Source: Paratractidigestivibacter sp963591565 (GTDB taxonomy: Bacteria; Actinomycetota; Coriobacteriia; Coriobacteriales; Atopobiaceae). From it: 26,687 nucleotides of DNA. The notes under the pieces were generated by a model. That model was not told the DNA's origin, searched no databases, and was given only the letters and a program-made list of their open reading frames with translations. Numbering within the stretch: position 1 is the stretch's first letter; every line of letters begins with the position of its first letter. The position numbers and the translations under genes were made by a program. Below are positions 7,323 through 14,685 of this stretch, one piece after another. The stretch lies in NCBI GenBank assembly GCA_963591565.1, contig CAVAUD010000014.1, positions 1 through 26,687 on the forward strand, given 5' to 3'.

Positions 7323-7588
7323 AGTCTCACCCAGCTGACCTGGTCTTTGCCCCCACACTCGCGCACTGGGGCCTTCGCCAAGAGGCGCCGCGGCGCCCCC
7401 GACTTGCAACCCTCTCGCCCGCGGAGCCGGATGCTCCTTGCGTATGACGGGCGGTGCGACTTACTTCTAGGACGAACCATGATCGCGCGGCTGCGCACAG
7501 CCGAGCTTACGTGGATCCCTTTGGCCTCGTCTACCTTGGACTAGGGCCGGCCGAGGCCAGCCCGCAACCACAGACCTGGAATGAGACT
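7323..7588 (-). ncRNA. Candidate structured RNA upstream of hpf (possible raiA-motif RNA)
   Basis: This 266-nt stretch has no plausible coding frame. On the minus strand it begins with AGTCTCA, exactly 7 bases after a perfect TATAAT, and ends with TGAGACT, so the ends close a terminal helix that continues CCAG/CTGG and TGGT/ACCA. Inside are several stable hairpins: GGGCTGGC-CTCG-GCCGGCCC, CGGCTG-TGCG-CAGCCG, GGAGC/GCTCC inside CGCCCG/CGGGCG, and CCCCA/TGGGG. It lies between comF and hpf. raiA-motif RNAs are known from Firmicutes and Actinobacteria near raiA/hpf, which makes that the best guess. RNase P (no GGAAAGTCC), tmRNA (no CCA end or T-arm) and SRP RNA (no GGAAGG/AGCAGCC domain) do not fit; 6S RNA remains possible. 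Confidence 0.6.
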
Positions 7589-7594
7589 GGGGCG

Positions 7595-7615
7595 ATTATA
7601 CCCGCAGGTTGCGGG
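7595..7615 (-). promoter_or_regulatory. TATAAT promoter with palindromic spacer
   Basis: A perfect -10 TATAAT (7600-7595) has next to it, inside the normal spacer, the palindrome CCCGCAACCTGCGGG (6-bp arms, 3-base gap). No TTGACA-like -35 is seen at 16-18 bases. Initiation 7 bases downstream falls on the A that opens the terminal helix of the candidate RNA. The palindrome may bind a regulator, or end transcripts from comF. Confidence 0.6.
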
Positions 7616-7727
7616 GCGCCGCCTTTAAGCTGTGTAAATTTCTCGGTGCGCGGGGGCTGGGGCTGGTGGGCGGCGAGAAGGACAGTGCGCGGCGGGCGGG
7701 CTACGGGGGCCGGGGCACGGGACTCCC

Positions 7728-8480
7728 CTACCAGACGCGGGCCAGGGCGCAGCCCGTGACGCTGGCGGCGCCTGCGGCCAAAAGCGTCCGAGTGGCCTCG
7801 CGCATGCTCGAGCCCGTGGTCACCACGTCGTCGACGAGCAGCAGGTCAAGGCCGCTCACGTCCTGAACGACGCGCATCGTGCCCGCGAGGTTCTCCTCTC
7901 GCTGGGTGCGCGAGAGCTCGCGCTGGTCCTTCGAGGCGGCGCGGGCGAGGACGTCGTAGAGAGGAAGCCCCAGCTCAGGCGCCAGGTTTTGGCTGACGAG
8001 CTCCATGTGGTCGAAGCCTCGGCGACGATAGGCCTCGGCCGTCGCCGGGACAAAGCAGACGGCGTCCAGGGAGGCTGCGTCGAAGCGCAGGACGCCATCT
8101 GCCGCTGGCCACGCCGCGGCTTCCTCAAGCGCGACGAGCAAGGCCTGGGCAATGACGGGGGCCAACCGCAGCTCGTGGGCATCCTTCAGGCACGAGACCA
8201 TCCTGGCCGCCGCGCCGTGAAAGCCCATCGCGGCCACGCAGGCGCGCGTCTCCCAGTCCTTCTCACATTCCGTGCAGGTCAAGTGGCCAAAGGGGGCGCC
8301 GCAACAGGGGCAAGCCAAGCGCTGCTCGATCCAAGGGAGGGCCGCGCGGCAGTCTTCGCACAGGAGCTCTCCCGGCATGTCGCACAGGACGCAGCGCGTG
8401 GGCCACATGAGCTCGGTAAACGCCTCGGCACCGGCGGTGACCAGGCGCTTTGCTCTTTCGCCCTGGGCAAAAATCGGCAT
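7728..8480 (-). CDS. comF: ComF family phosphoribosyltransferase-like protein
   Basis: 250 residues. The N-terminus carries two zinc-binding clusters (Cys30, 33, 41, 44 and Cys57, 60, 69, 72). The C-terminal half is a type I phosphoribosyltransferase fold with the PRPP loop LDLLLVDDVVTTGSS (about 209-223) and RRRGFDHMELVSQ. ComF proteins are needed for DNA uptake in naturally competent bacteria, probably at the inner face of the uptake channel; other com genes are not in this window. The ATG has AGAGGGGG close by (4-base spacing), and this site is within a hairpin. It is transcribed toward the candidate RNA. Confidence 0.92.
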   Translation of the reverse strand: MPIFAQGERAKRLVTAGAEAFTELMWPTRCVLCDMPGELLCEDCRAALPWIEQRLACPCCGAPFGHLTCTECEKDWETRACVAAMGFHGAAARMVSCLKDAHELRLAPVIAQALLVALEEAAAWPAADGVLRFDAASLDAVCFVPATAEAYRRRGFDHMELVSQNLAPELGLPLYDVLARAASKDQRELSRTQREENLAGTMRVVQDVSGLDLLLVDDVVTTGSSMREATRTLLAAGAASVTGCALARVW

Positions 8481-8481
8481 A

Positions 8482-8512
8482 CGACCCCCTCTACGTCACA
8501 GAGATGGGGTCG
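8482..8512 (-). promoter_or_regulatory. Hairpin covering the comF ribosome-binding site
   Basis: On the minus strand CGACCCC-AT-CTCT, loop GTGACGT, AGAG-GGGGTCG forms an 11-bp stem with one 2-base bulge. Its 3' arm contains the whole comF SD and ends 1 base before the ATG. Such masking would lower translation until the stem is opened. Confidence 0.6.
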
Positions 8513-8578
8513 GGTTGGTGCCCTTACCTTACCCGCCCGCCGCCGTTCCTAAACCACCGCCTCGAGGGTCCAGGATCT

Positions 8579-8719
8579 AAAAACGCGACATCTTGGCCGA
8601 CAAAATTGGATTGGGCGAGTAGGCGAGCCAATTCCTCTAGAAGAATCGCAGGTTAGGGGGTTATGAGTATTGAGGCTACTCGCTGATTATAGTTTTGTCG
8701 GCCAAGATGTCGCGTTTTT
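8579..8719 (-). repeat. 141-bp nested inverted-repeat element with perfect 27-bp ends
   Basis: Arms 8579-8605 and 8693-8719 are perfect 27-bp inverted repeats starting AAAAACGCGACATC and ending GATGTCGCGTTTTT. The 87-base interior has a second inverted pair, GCGAGTAG (8615-8622) and CTACTCGC (8676-8683), and a near-palindrome about TCTAGA (8631-8646) whose one mismatch becomes a G-U pair only in minus-strand RNA. A TATAAT lies at 8691-8686 on the minus strand. It starts 26 bases after the tatD stop. It may be a terminator with a very large loop, a small RNA or a MITE; no target-site duplication is clear. Confidence 0.85.
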
Positions 8720-8745
8720 GGTTTTTGAAGCCGTTCGATCAGCCG

Positions 8746-9759
8746 CTAAAGGCCAAAGAAGTCGCAGGCGTTGGTCCAGAGGGCGCGGTAGGTGTCTGCG
8801 GTGGCGCCGCAACCGGCCTCGGCGCGGACGTCGGCGAGAAGGGCGGCGGTAAAGCCGCACATCGCGGGCTCGCACGAAAGGCCGCGCAGGGGCTCGGGCG
8901 CCATGTAGGGAAAATCGGTCTCGAGCAGCAGCTTGTTTGCCGGGCAGGCGACCGCAGCCTCGCGGATGTCGGCCGAGCGCTTGAACGTGGCCGCCCCGCC
9001 AAAGGCGATGTGGCAGCCCAGCTCGACGAAGGGTGCCATGACCTCGGGGCCGGAGGTGTAGCAGTGCAGGTCGCAGCCGGCCTCGGGCACGCCCTCCTCT
9101 TCCAGGATGCGCACCGCGTCGGCGTGGGCCTGGGCGGCCTCGTCGTCGTTGGCGTCGCGAATGTGCAGCTCAACGGGCCTGCCCAACTCATGTGCCAAAC
9201 GAAGCTGACGCCGAAACGCCACCTCCTGCACCGCCGGTTCGACCTCGTTGTACGGGCCGTAGTCCAGCCCGATCTCGCCCACGCCGAGGCACATTGGGGA
9301 GGCGAGAAGCTCGCGCGTCACGGCCTCGGCCGCGTCGTCGAAGCCGGCCGCCCCGTAAGGGTGCGCCCCCGCGACGATCCACAGGTTGTCGAGAAGGGCC
9401 GGCGCGTCGAAGCCCTCGAACTCGGGCGGCACCAAGCCAAAGCCGGCCGCCGCGTCGAGAAGCCCCGCCGCCTCGGCCCGTTGCGCCTCGAACCAGGCGA
9501 GAAGCTCGCCCGCGCTCCCCCACTTGCCCGGGATCTCCTCGACGGTGTCCACCGGGCACACCATCAAACGAACCCCAGCTAGGGCCGCACGCGCAAGCGC
9601 CGCCGCAGGGTCGGTGACCCCGCGGCTCGTCAGGTGCCCGTGGCTGTCTGCCAAAGGGGCCAACGGCGTGGGCATCGGCTTCTCGCGCCCGCGCTTGTCG
9701 GCAAAAAGGCAGCCGCCCGGCGTCACGCCCAGGCGGCCGAAAAGGGTCTCACGGTCCAT
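8746..9759 (-). CDS. tatD: TatD family metal-dependent hydrolase
   Basis: About 337 residues, a TIM-barrel DNase of the TatD family. Metal-binding motifs are present in order: DSHGHLT (D-x-H-x-H), GEIGLDY, PVELHIRDA, HCYTSG and LLETDFPYMAPEPLRG. These enzymes act as 3'-5' exonucleases or deoxyribonucleases in repair. The start is uncertain: ATG 9759 has AAAGG 10 bases upstream, ATG 9768 is only one base from that site, and a Met at codon 29 sits just before the domain. It follows ksgA by about 20 bases in the metG-ksgA-tatD operon. The 27-bp inverted repeat follows its stop. Confidence 0.92.
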   Translation of the reverse strand: MDRETLFGRLGVTPGGCLFADKRGREKPMPTPLAPLADSHGHLTSRGVTDPAAALARAALAGVRLMVCPVDTVEEIPGKWGSAGELLAWFEAQRAEAAGLLDAAAGFGLVPPEFEGFDAPALLDNLWIVAGAHPYGAAGFDDAAEAVTRELLASPMCLGVGEIGLDYGPYNEVEPAVQEVAFRRQLRLAHELGRPVELHIRDANDDEAAQAHADAVRILEEEGVPEAGCDLHCYTSGPEVMAPFVELGCHIAFGGAATFKRSADIREAAVACPANKLLLETDFPYMAPEPLRGLSCEPAMCGFTAALLADVRAEAGCGATADTYRALWTNACDFFGL

Positions 9760-9782
9760 GGAGCACATGCCTTTCTCAGCGC

Positions 9783-10700
9783 CTACCGCTCGTCGGCCGT
9801 GTCCGCGGCGCTACCCCAGCCGCAGGCGACCAAGGCCACCTCAAGGCGCACGAAGTCCTCGGGCGACAAACGCTCCGCGCGGGTCGTGGGCGCGATGTCG
9901 CAGGCAACAAAGGCCTGGTCAAGCACGTCCTTGTCAAACCCGTTGCTGCTCATCGAGTTGCGGATCGTCTTGCGCCTCTGCGCGAACGCCGCGTCGATCA
10001 CAGCCGAGACAGACGCGATCTTCTCGTCGCTCAACGGCTCACCGCTAACCGGGTCTGCCATGGGCACGCGGTCCAGGCGCACCACGGCCGAGTCGACGTG
10101 CGGCGGCGGCATGAAGTTGCCGGGCCCCACCTCAAAGCGACCGGCCGGGCGCGCCCGCAGGGCGAGCTTGGCAGTGTAGGCACCGTAGGTCTTGGAGCCC
10201 GGAGCTGCGCAAATGCGGTCGGCGACCTCGGCCTGGACCATCACCGTGGCGGACTCGAGGCTGCGGAACTCGTCGAAGTTGCGAAGGATCAGCGTGGCCG
10301 CCACCTGGTACGGCAGGTTCGAGACGAACTTGTTCGGCTCGCCCACGCCCTCGCCGCGGACCAAATTCCCGGGCCCCACGCGCAGGGCGTCGGCCATCGT
10401 GAGGAAGAACTTCTCGGAGTCCTGGGCGCAGGTCTGGCCCAGAACGGCCTCGAGCTCGCGGTCGGCCTCGATGGAGCAGACCGCGGCCACGCGCGCCAGC
10501 ATCGCCACCGTCAAGGTGCCGATGCCGGGGCCGACCTCAAGCACGACGTCATTCTCGCCAAGATCGGCCAACTCGACGATACGGCCGATGACCTCGTCGT
10601 TTACCAGGAAGTTCTGGCCCAGGCGATGCTTGGTCGCCAGGCCAAAGTCCTCCAGGACGGCACGGGTCTCGCGCGGGTTGGCAAGCCTCGAGTACGTCAC
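9783..10700 (-). CDS. ksgA: 16S rRNA (adenine-N6,N6) dimethyltransferase
   Basis: 305 residues, usual length for RsmA/KsgA. It dimethylates two adjacent adenines in the 3'-terminal hairpin of 16S rRNA using S-adenosylmethionine during late 30S assembly. Visible motifs are HRLGQNFLVND, the SAM-binding VLEVGPGIGTLT, the catalytic SNLPY, and the C-terminal NFMPPPHVDSAVVRL. The start is GTG, 6 bases after the metG stop, with a weak SD (AAGTAGG). Loss of this gene in other bacteria gives kasugamycin resistance. Confidence 0.96.
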   Translation of the reverse strand: MTYSRLANPRETRAVLEDFGLATKHRLGQNFLVNDEVIGRIVELADLGENDVVLEVGPGIGTLTVAMLARVAAVCSIEADRELEAVLGQTCAQDSEKFFLTMADALRVGPGNLVRGEGVGEPNKFVSNLPYQVAATLILRNFDEFRSLESATVMVQAEVADRICAAPGSKTYGAYTAKLALRARPAGRFEVGPGNFMPPPHVDSAVVRLDRVPMADPVSGEPLSDEKIASVSAVIDAAFAQRRKTIRNSMSSNGFDKDVLDQAFVACDIAPTTRAERLSPEDFVRLEVALVACGWGSAADTADER

Positions 10701-10706
10701 GCGCGC

Positions 10707-12326
10707 CTACTTCTTGTCCGTCGCCAGGCGGGGGAACAGGGCGTCGCCCTTGGTCACGGGCACGCCGCCCGCAAGGCCGCCCCACTGGCAAACGCCGGCC
10801 AGGTCACAGGTGTCGGCCTCGTCGGCCAAAGACATGCGCGAGAGGGCCTCGGCAGAGGTCTGGGGCATGAAGGGCGACAGCAGGTGCGCGCAGATGCGGA
10901 TGGACTCGAGCAGGTTCACGATGATGTCGGCCAGCTCGCCGGCGCGGGCCTCGTCCTTGGCGACGGCCCAGGGCGCGGTGTCCTCGATGTAGTGGTTGGC
11001 GGCGTGGACGAGCTCCATGACGACGTCCTTGGCGCCGACGTAGTCCATCTTGTCCATGCAGGCGCCGTAGCGATCGACGATGCCGGTCGCGACGTCGCGC
11101 AGCGGGTTGGCCTTCTCGGCCCAGCCCTCGGCCAGCTCGGGGGTCTTGCCGTCAAAGTACTTGGCGCTCATGTTGAGGGAGCGCGACACCAGGTTGCCCC
11201 AGCTGTTGGCCAGGTCGGCATTGTAGACCTGCTCCATGCGCTCGAAGCTGATGGCCGAGTCCTCGCCGTGGGCGACGTCGGTCATGAAGTACCAGCGGTA
11301 GCCCTCGACGCCCAGCAGGTCGACGACGTCCTGCGGCGCGATGGCGTTGCCGCGCGACTTGGACATCTTCTCGGCCTTGCCCGTCTCGGAGTTGCGCACG
11401 GTAAGGAAGCCGTGGGCAAAGACGTGCTCGGGCAGGGGCTCGCCGATGGCCATGAGCATCGCGGGCCAAATGACGCAGTGGAAGCGGATGATGTCCTTGC
11501 CCACGACGTGGTACTGGGCGGGCCAACGGTGCGCGTACTCGGCGCGGGAGGCCTCGTCGTCCAAGCTGTAGCCCACGGCGGTCATGTAGTTGAGAAGGGC
11601 GTCGAACCACACGTAGGTGACGTGGCCGTCGTCGAAGGGCACGGGGATGCCCCAGTCAAAGCTGGTGCGCGAGACGGACAGGTCGGTCAGGCCGCCCTCG
11701 ACGAAGCTGCGGACCTCGTTCATGCGGAAGGCCGGCTGGACAAAGTCGGGGTGCTCGTCGTAGAGCTTGAGCAGGCGGTCCTGGAACGCGGAGAGCTTGA
11801 AGAAGTAGGACTCCTCCTGGACGCGCTCCAGCGGACGGCCGCAATCGGGGCAAAGGTGCTGACCCTGGGTCTCGTGCTCCTCGTCGGACTTCTTGACCTG
11901 GTTCTCGGTGAAGTAGGTCTCCTCGGGGACGCAGTACCAGCCGTCGTAGCTGCCCTTATACAGGTAGCCGGACTCCTGCATGCGCTCCCAGAGGTACTGG
12001 ACGGCGTGGTGCTGGCGCGGCTCGGTCGTGCGGATGAAGTCGTCGTTGGAGATCTCGAGCTTCTCCCACAGGTCCTTGAACAGCGGCGCCTGCGAGTCGC
12101 ACCAGGCCTGCGGGGTGTCGAAGCCGTGGGCGGTGGCGGCCTCGGCGACCTTCTCGCCGTGCTCGTCCATGCCGGTCAGGAACTTGACGTCGTAGCCGGC
12201 CGCGCGACGGTAGCGCGCCTGGACGTCGCACATCATGGTGCAGTAAGCGGTGCCCAGGTGAGGGGCGGCGTTGACGTAGTAGATGGGGGTCGTGATGTAG
12301 AACGACGGCTTAGTGGGGTTTGCCAT
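10707..12326 (-). CDS. metG: Methionyl-tRNA synthetase
   Basis: 539 residues. Class I synthetase with the HIGH-equivalent HLGT (23-26), the KMSKS loop (320-324), a zinc-type CPDCG knuckle (159-163), and an all-helical anticodon-binding domain at the C-terminus. It lacks the C-terminal tRNA-binding (EMAP-like) domain found in longer forms. ATG chosen: AGGAG lies 7 bases upstream; a start 5 codons earlier and a longer open frame that runs under the LysR gene are not supported. First gene of metG-ksgA-tatD. No T-box or S-box fits in the short leader. Confidence 0.97.
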   Translation of the reverse strand: MANPTKPSFYITTPIYYVNAAPHLGTAYCTMMCDVQARYRRAAGYDVKFLTGMDEHGEKVAEAATAHGFDTPQAWCDSQAPLFKDLWEKLEISNDDFIRTTEPRQHHAVQYLWERMQESGYLYKGSYDGWYCVPEETYFTENQVKKSDEEHETQGQHLCPDCGRPLERVQEESYFFKLSAFQDRLLKLYDEHPDFVQPAFRMNEVRSFVEGGLTDLSVSRTSFDWGIPVPFDDGHVTYVWFDALLNYMTAVGYSLDDEASRAEYAHRWPAQYHVVGKDIIRFHCVIWPAMLMAIGEPLPEHVFAHGFLTVRNSETGKAEKMSKSRGNAIAPQDVVDLLGVEGYRWYFMTDVAHGEDSAISFERMEQVYNADLANSWGNLVSRSLNMSAKYFDGKTPELAEGWAEKANPLRDVATGIVDRYGACMDKMDYVGAKDVVMELVHAANHYIEDTAPWAVAKDEARAGELADIIVNLLESIRICAHLLSPFMPQTSAEALSRMSLADEADTCDLAGVCQWGGLAGGVPVTKGDALFPRLATDKK

Positions 12327-12419
12327 GTTTGTACTCCTCATGACGGATGGATGGCACGAATCGCGAATAACTGTACGATTGTAGCGCCGATTCACGTTTA
12401 TGGGAGAGATGGCCGAGAA
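12327..12419. promoter_or_regulatory. Divergent metG/lysR promoter region
   Basis: Ninety-three bases separate the two start codons. On the minus strand TACAAT (12383-12378) is a reasonable -10 for metG, without a clear -35. GAATCG (12358-12363) and CGATTC (12388-12393) form an inverted repeat spanning it, a possible binding site for the divergent LysR protein. The LysR start has only a weak SD. Confidence 0.4.
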
Positions 12420-13337
12420 ATGACCCTTACGCAGCTGAGATACGCGATCGAGGTGGCCGAGGCGGGCTCGATCAGCTCCGCGGCCGCCCGCCTGTTCATC
12501 GCGCAGCCGAGCCTTTCGAAGGCCGTGAGCGAGCTTGAGGCCGAGATGGGCGTGACCATCTTCGAGCGCGGGGCGCGCGGCGTCCGCGTGACCGACGAGG
12601 GGTCGCGCTTTCTCTCCTACGCGCGGCAGGTCGTCGAGCAGGCCGACCTGCTCGAGAGCCAGTACCTGCACGCCGAGCCGCGCCGGCGCGTCTTTGCCGT
12701 GAGCAGCCAGCACTACGCCTTCGTGGTGAACGCCTTCGTCGAGCTGGTGCGGGAGCTGGGGCGCGACCAGTACGAGTTCTCGCTTCGCGAGGGGACGACG
12801 GCCGGCATCATCGAGGACGTGCGCACGCAGAGAAGCGAGGTCGGCGTCATCTACCGCAGCCACTTCAACCGCGAGGTCATCGCGGGCGCCGTGAAGCGCG
12901 CCGAGCTGCGCTTCGAGCCGCTGTTCCGCGCGTCTCCGCACGTGTTCGTGAGCCGGACGTCGCCCTTGGCGGGGCGCGCGTCGGTCACGCTGGAGGACCT
13001 GGCGCCGTTCCCGCGGCTGACCTACGACCAAGGGGCGCAGAACTCGTTCTACTTTAGCGAGGAGCTGCACGCGGCCGAGATGGTCGACAAACAGATCGTG
13101 GTCACGGACCGCGCGACCCTGTTCAACCTGCTCATTGGCCTCGACGGCTACACGATCAGCTCGGGCATCTTGTCGTCCGACCTCAACGGCGACGACATCG
13201 TGGCCGTGCCGCTGGAGTCCGACGAGGAGATGGAGGTCGGGTACCTGCAGCTCGCCGGGCGGCCGCTGTCGCGCGTTGCGGAGAGGTACCTGGAGCACCT
13301 GCGGGCGTACGTGGAGGGGTTTCGGCGTGAGGAGTAG
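12420..13337 (+). CDS. LysR family transcriptional regulator
   Basis: 305 residues. The N-terminal winged helix-turn-helix is typical: MTLTQLRYAIEVAEAGSISS, AAARLFIAQPSLSKAVSELE, FERGARGVRVTDEG. A linker helix and a periplasmic-binding-protein-like effector domain follow. The adjacent co-directional gene encodes a methionine-synthase-like enzyme and metG is divergent, so control of methionine-related genes by a sulfur metabolite is a reasonable inference; the ligand cannot be read. Start ATG has only GAGAA in front; no better start exists near the HTH. Confidence 0.93.
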   Translation: MTLTQLRYAIEVAEAGSISSAAARLFIAQPSLSKAVSELEAEMGVTIFERGARGVRVTDEGSRFLSYARQVVEQADLLESQYLHAEPRRRVFAVSSQHYAFVVNAFVELVRELGRDQYEFSLREGTTAGIIEDVRTQRSEVGVIYRSHFNREVIAGAVKRAELRFEPLFRASPHVFVSRTSPLAGRASVTLEDLAPFPRLTYDQGAQNSFYFSEELHAAEMVDKQIVVTDRATLFNLLIGLDGYTISSGILSSDLNGDDIVAVPLESDEEMEVGYLQLAGRPLSRVAERYLEHLRAYVEGFRREE

Positions 13338-13479
13338 GGTGCGCGGCGGGCGTGGCCGGAGCGGCGGGCTGGGCCATAGCCTGCGCCTATACCAGCCAAT
13401 AGAAACCCGATAATTCCCTATGGGAGAAGTTCCTGCCAGACTGGTTTCTCGACAGGCAATCCAAACGAGAGGAACCACC
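13338..13479 (+). promoter_or_regulatory. Promoter region of the methionine-synthase-like gene with LysR-type half sites
   Basis: A GC-rich stretch gives way to a series of related short sites: CCATAG, CTATACC, CAATAG and CTATGG, arranged as inverted pairs, with TATACCAGCCAATA resembling a T-N11-A LysR box. GATAAT just downstream could be the -10; no good -35 is seen, as usual for activator-dependent promoters. Control by the upstream LysR is inferred. Confidence 0.45.
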
Positions 13480-14613
13480 ATGGCACACACCGCAAACGCC
13501 CCCTTCCGCGCCGACGTCGTCGGCAGCTTCCTGCGCCCCGACGTCCTTCACCAGGCGCGCCACGACTTTGCCGCGGGCGTCATCGGCGCCGCTGAGCTGC
13601 GCGCCGTTGAGGACGAGGCGATCCGCGACCTTATCGCCAAGCAAAAGGCCGCCGGCCTGCAAGTCATCACCGACGGCGAGTTTCGCCGCAGCTACTGGCA
13701 CCTCGACTTTATGTGGGGCCTGAACGGCATCGAGCGCGCGACCGCGCGTCAGGGCTATATGTTCCACGACGAGGAGACCACGGCCGACACCGCCGTCGTG
13801 CGCGGCAAGATCAGCGGCGAGAACCACCCCTTCGTCGAGCACTTCAAGTTCGTCAAGGCGCTGGAATGCGAGGGTGTCGTCGCTCGCCAGACCTTGCCGG
13901 CGCCGGCCCAGACCTACTCGGAGGTCGTTCTCGACCGCTGCGACGGCCAAGTCGAGAGCCTGCGCGCCGTCTATGCCGATGACCAGGCCCTCATTGACGA
14001 CATCGCTGCCGCCTACCGCACCGTGATCGCCGAGCTCTACGCCGCCGGCTGCCGCAACGTTCAGTTCGACGACTGCACCTGGGGCATCTACTGCGACCGC
14101 GACTTCGTGGCCAAGACCGGCATGAGCCCCGTCGACATCGAGAAGATCAGCGAGCTGGGCGTCACCATCAACAACGCCGCGATCGAGGGCGCGCCGGACG
14201 ACCTGGTCATCACCACGCACGTCTGCCGCGGCAACTACCACTCGACCTACGCCTTCGAGGGCGGCTACGACCCCATCGCGCCCTACCTCTTTGCGCACGA
14301 GAACGTCGACGCCTTCTACCTGGAGTTCGACACGCCGCGCGCCGGCGGCTTCGAGCCCCTGTCCCACGTTGCCGCAGGTAAGAAGGTCGTGCTGGGTCTT
14401 GTGACCTCCAAGGCGGCGGGTCTCGAGGACGAGGAGCTTCTCGTCTCGCGCATCAACGAGGCGGCCCAGTACGTTCCGCTCGAGAACCTGTGCCTCTCGC
14501 CGCAGTGCGGCTTTGCCTCCTGCGAGTGCGGCAACAAGCTCACCGAGGACGAGCAGTGGGCCAAGGTCGCCCTCGTCCGCCGCGTCGCCGAGCGCGTCTG
14601 GGGCGAGGAGTAA
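13480..14613 (+). CDS. Cobalamin-independent methionine synthase-like methyltransferase (YxjG/YxjH type)
   Basis: 377 residues, corresponding to the C-terminal catalytic barrel of MetE only. It begins with the family signature RADVVGSFLRPDVL and keeps the zinc ligands: THVCRGN (His and Cys), the Glu of YLEFD and the Cys of LSPQCGFAS. Members transfer a methyl group to homocysteine or a related thiol; without the N-terminal MetE barrel, the methyl donor may differ from polyglutamylated methyl-THF. The ATG has AGAGG 7 bases upstream; 20 codons of upstream frame are not conserved. A strong terminator follows. Confidence 0.93.
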   Translation: MAHTANAPFRADVVGSFLRPDVLHQARHDFAAGVIGAAELRAVEDEAIRDLIAKQKAAGLQVITDGEFRRSYWHLDFMWGLNGIERATARQGYMFHDEETTADTAVVRGKISGENHPFVEHFKFVKALECEGVVARQTLPAPAQTYSEVVLDRCDGQVESLRAVYADDQALIDDIAAAYRTVIAELYAAGCRNVQFDDCTWGIYCDRDFVAKTGMSPVDIEKISELGVTINNAAIEGAPDDLVITTHVCRGNYHSTYAFEGGYDPIAPYLFAHENVDAFYLEFDTPRAGGFEPLSHVAAGKKVVLGLVTSKAAGLEDEELLVSRINEAAQYVPLENLCLSPQCGFASCECGNKLTEDEQWAKVALVRRVAERVWGEE

Positions 14614-14634
14614 GGGTCGTAAGAGTCCAAGAAG

Positions 14635-14683
14635 AGGCGGTGGGGAGAAAGAGTTACACCTTCTCCCCACCGCCTTTGTTTTA
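14635..14683 (+). terminator. Strong intrinsic terminator
   Basis: A perfect 15-bp stem, AGGCGGTGGGGAGAA with TTCTCCCCACCGCCT, has an 11-base loop and the tail TTGTTTTA. It ends the lysR-metE-like unit. The converging AAA ATPase gene stops 3 bases away, so the stem may serve both sides, although the minus-strand tail is poor in T. Confidence 0.93.
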
Positions 14684-14685
14684 CC

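Noticed and set aside
7323..7588. RNase P RNA, tmRNA or SRP RNA
   Set aside because: The P4 GGAAAGTCC core, tRNA-like CCA end and SRP GGAAGG/AGCAGCC domain are each absent.
10098..12419. Upstream extension of the LysR frame over metG and ksgA
   Set aside because: The true LysR start at 12420 begins the HTH; the extension is antisense to metG and ksgA.
12327..12419. T-box or S-box riboswitch before metG
   Set aside because: The leader is only 93 bases and lacks the T-box TGGNACCGCG sequence and SAM-box helices.
12327..13490. N-terminal extension of metG under the LysR gene
   Set aside because: No homology, and AGGAG is correctly spaced for the ATG at 12326.
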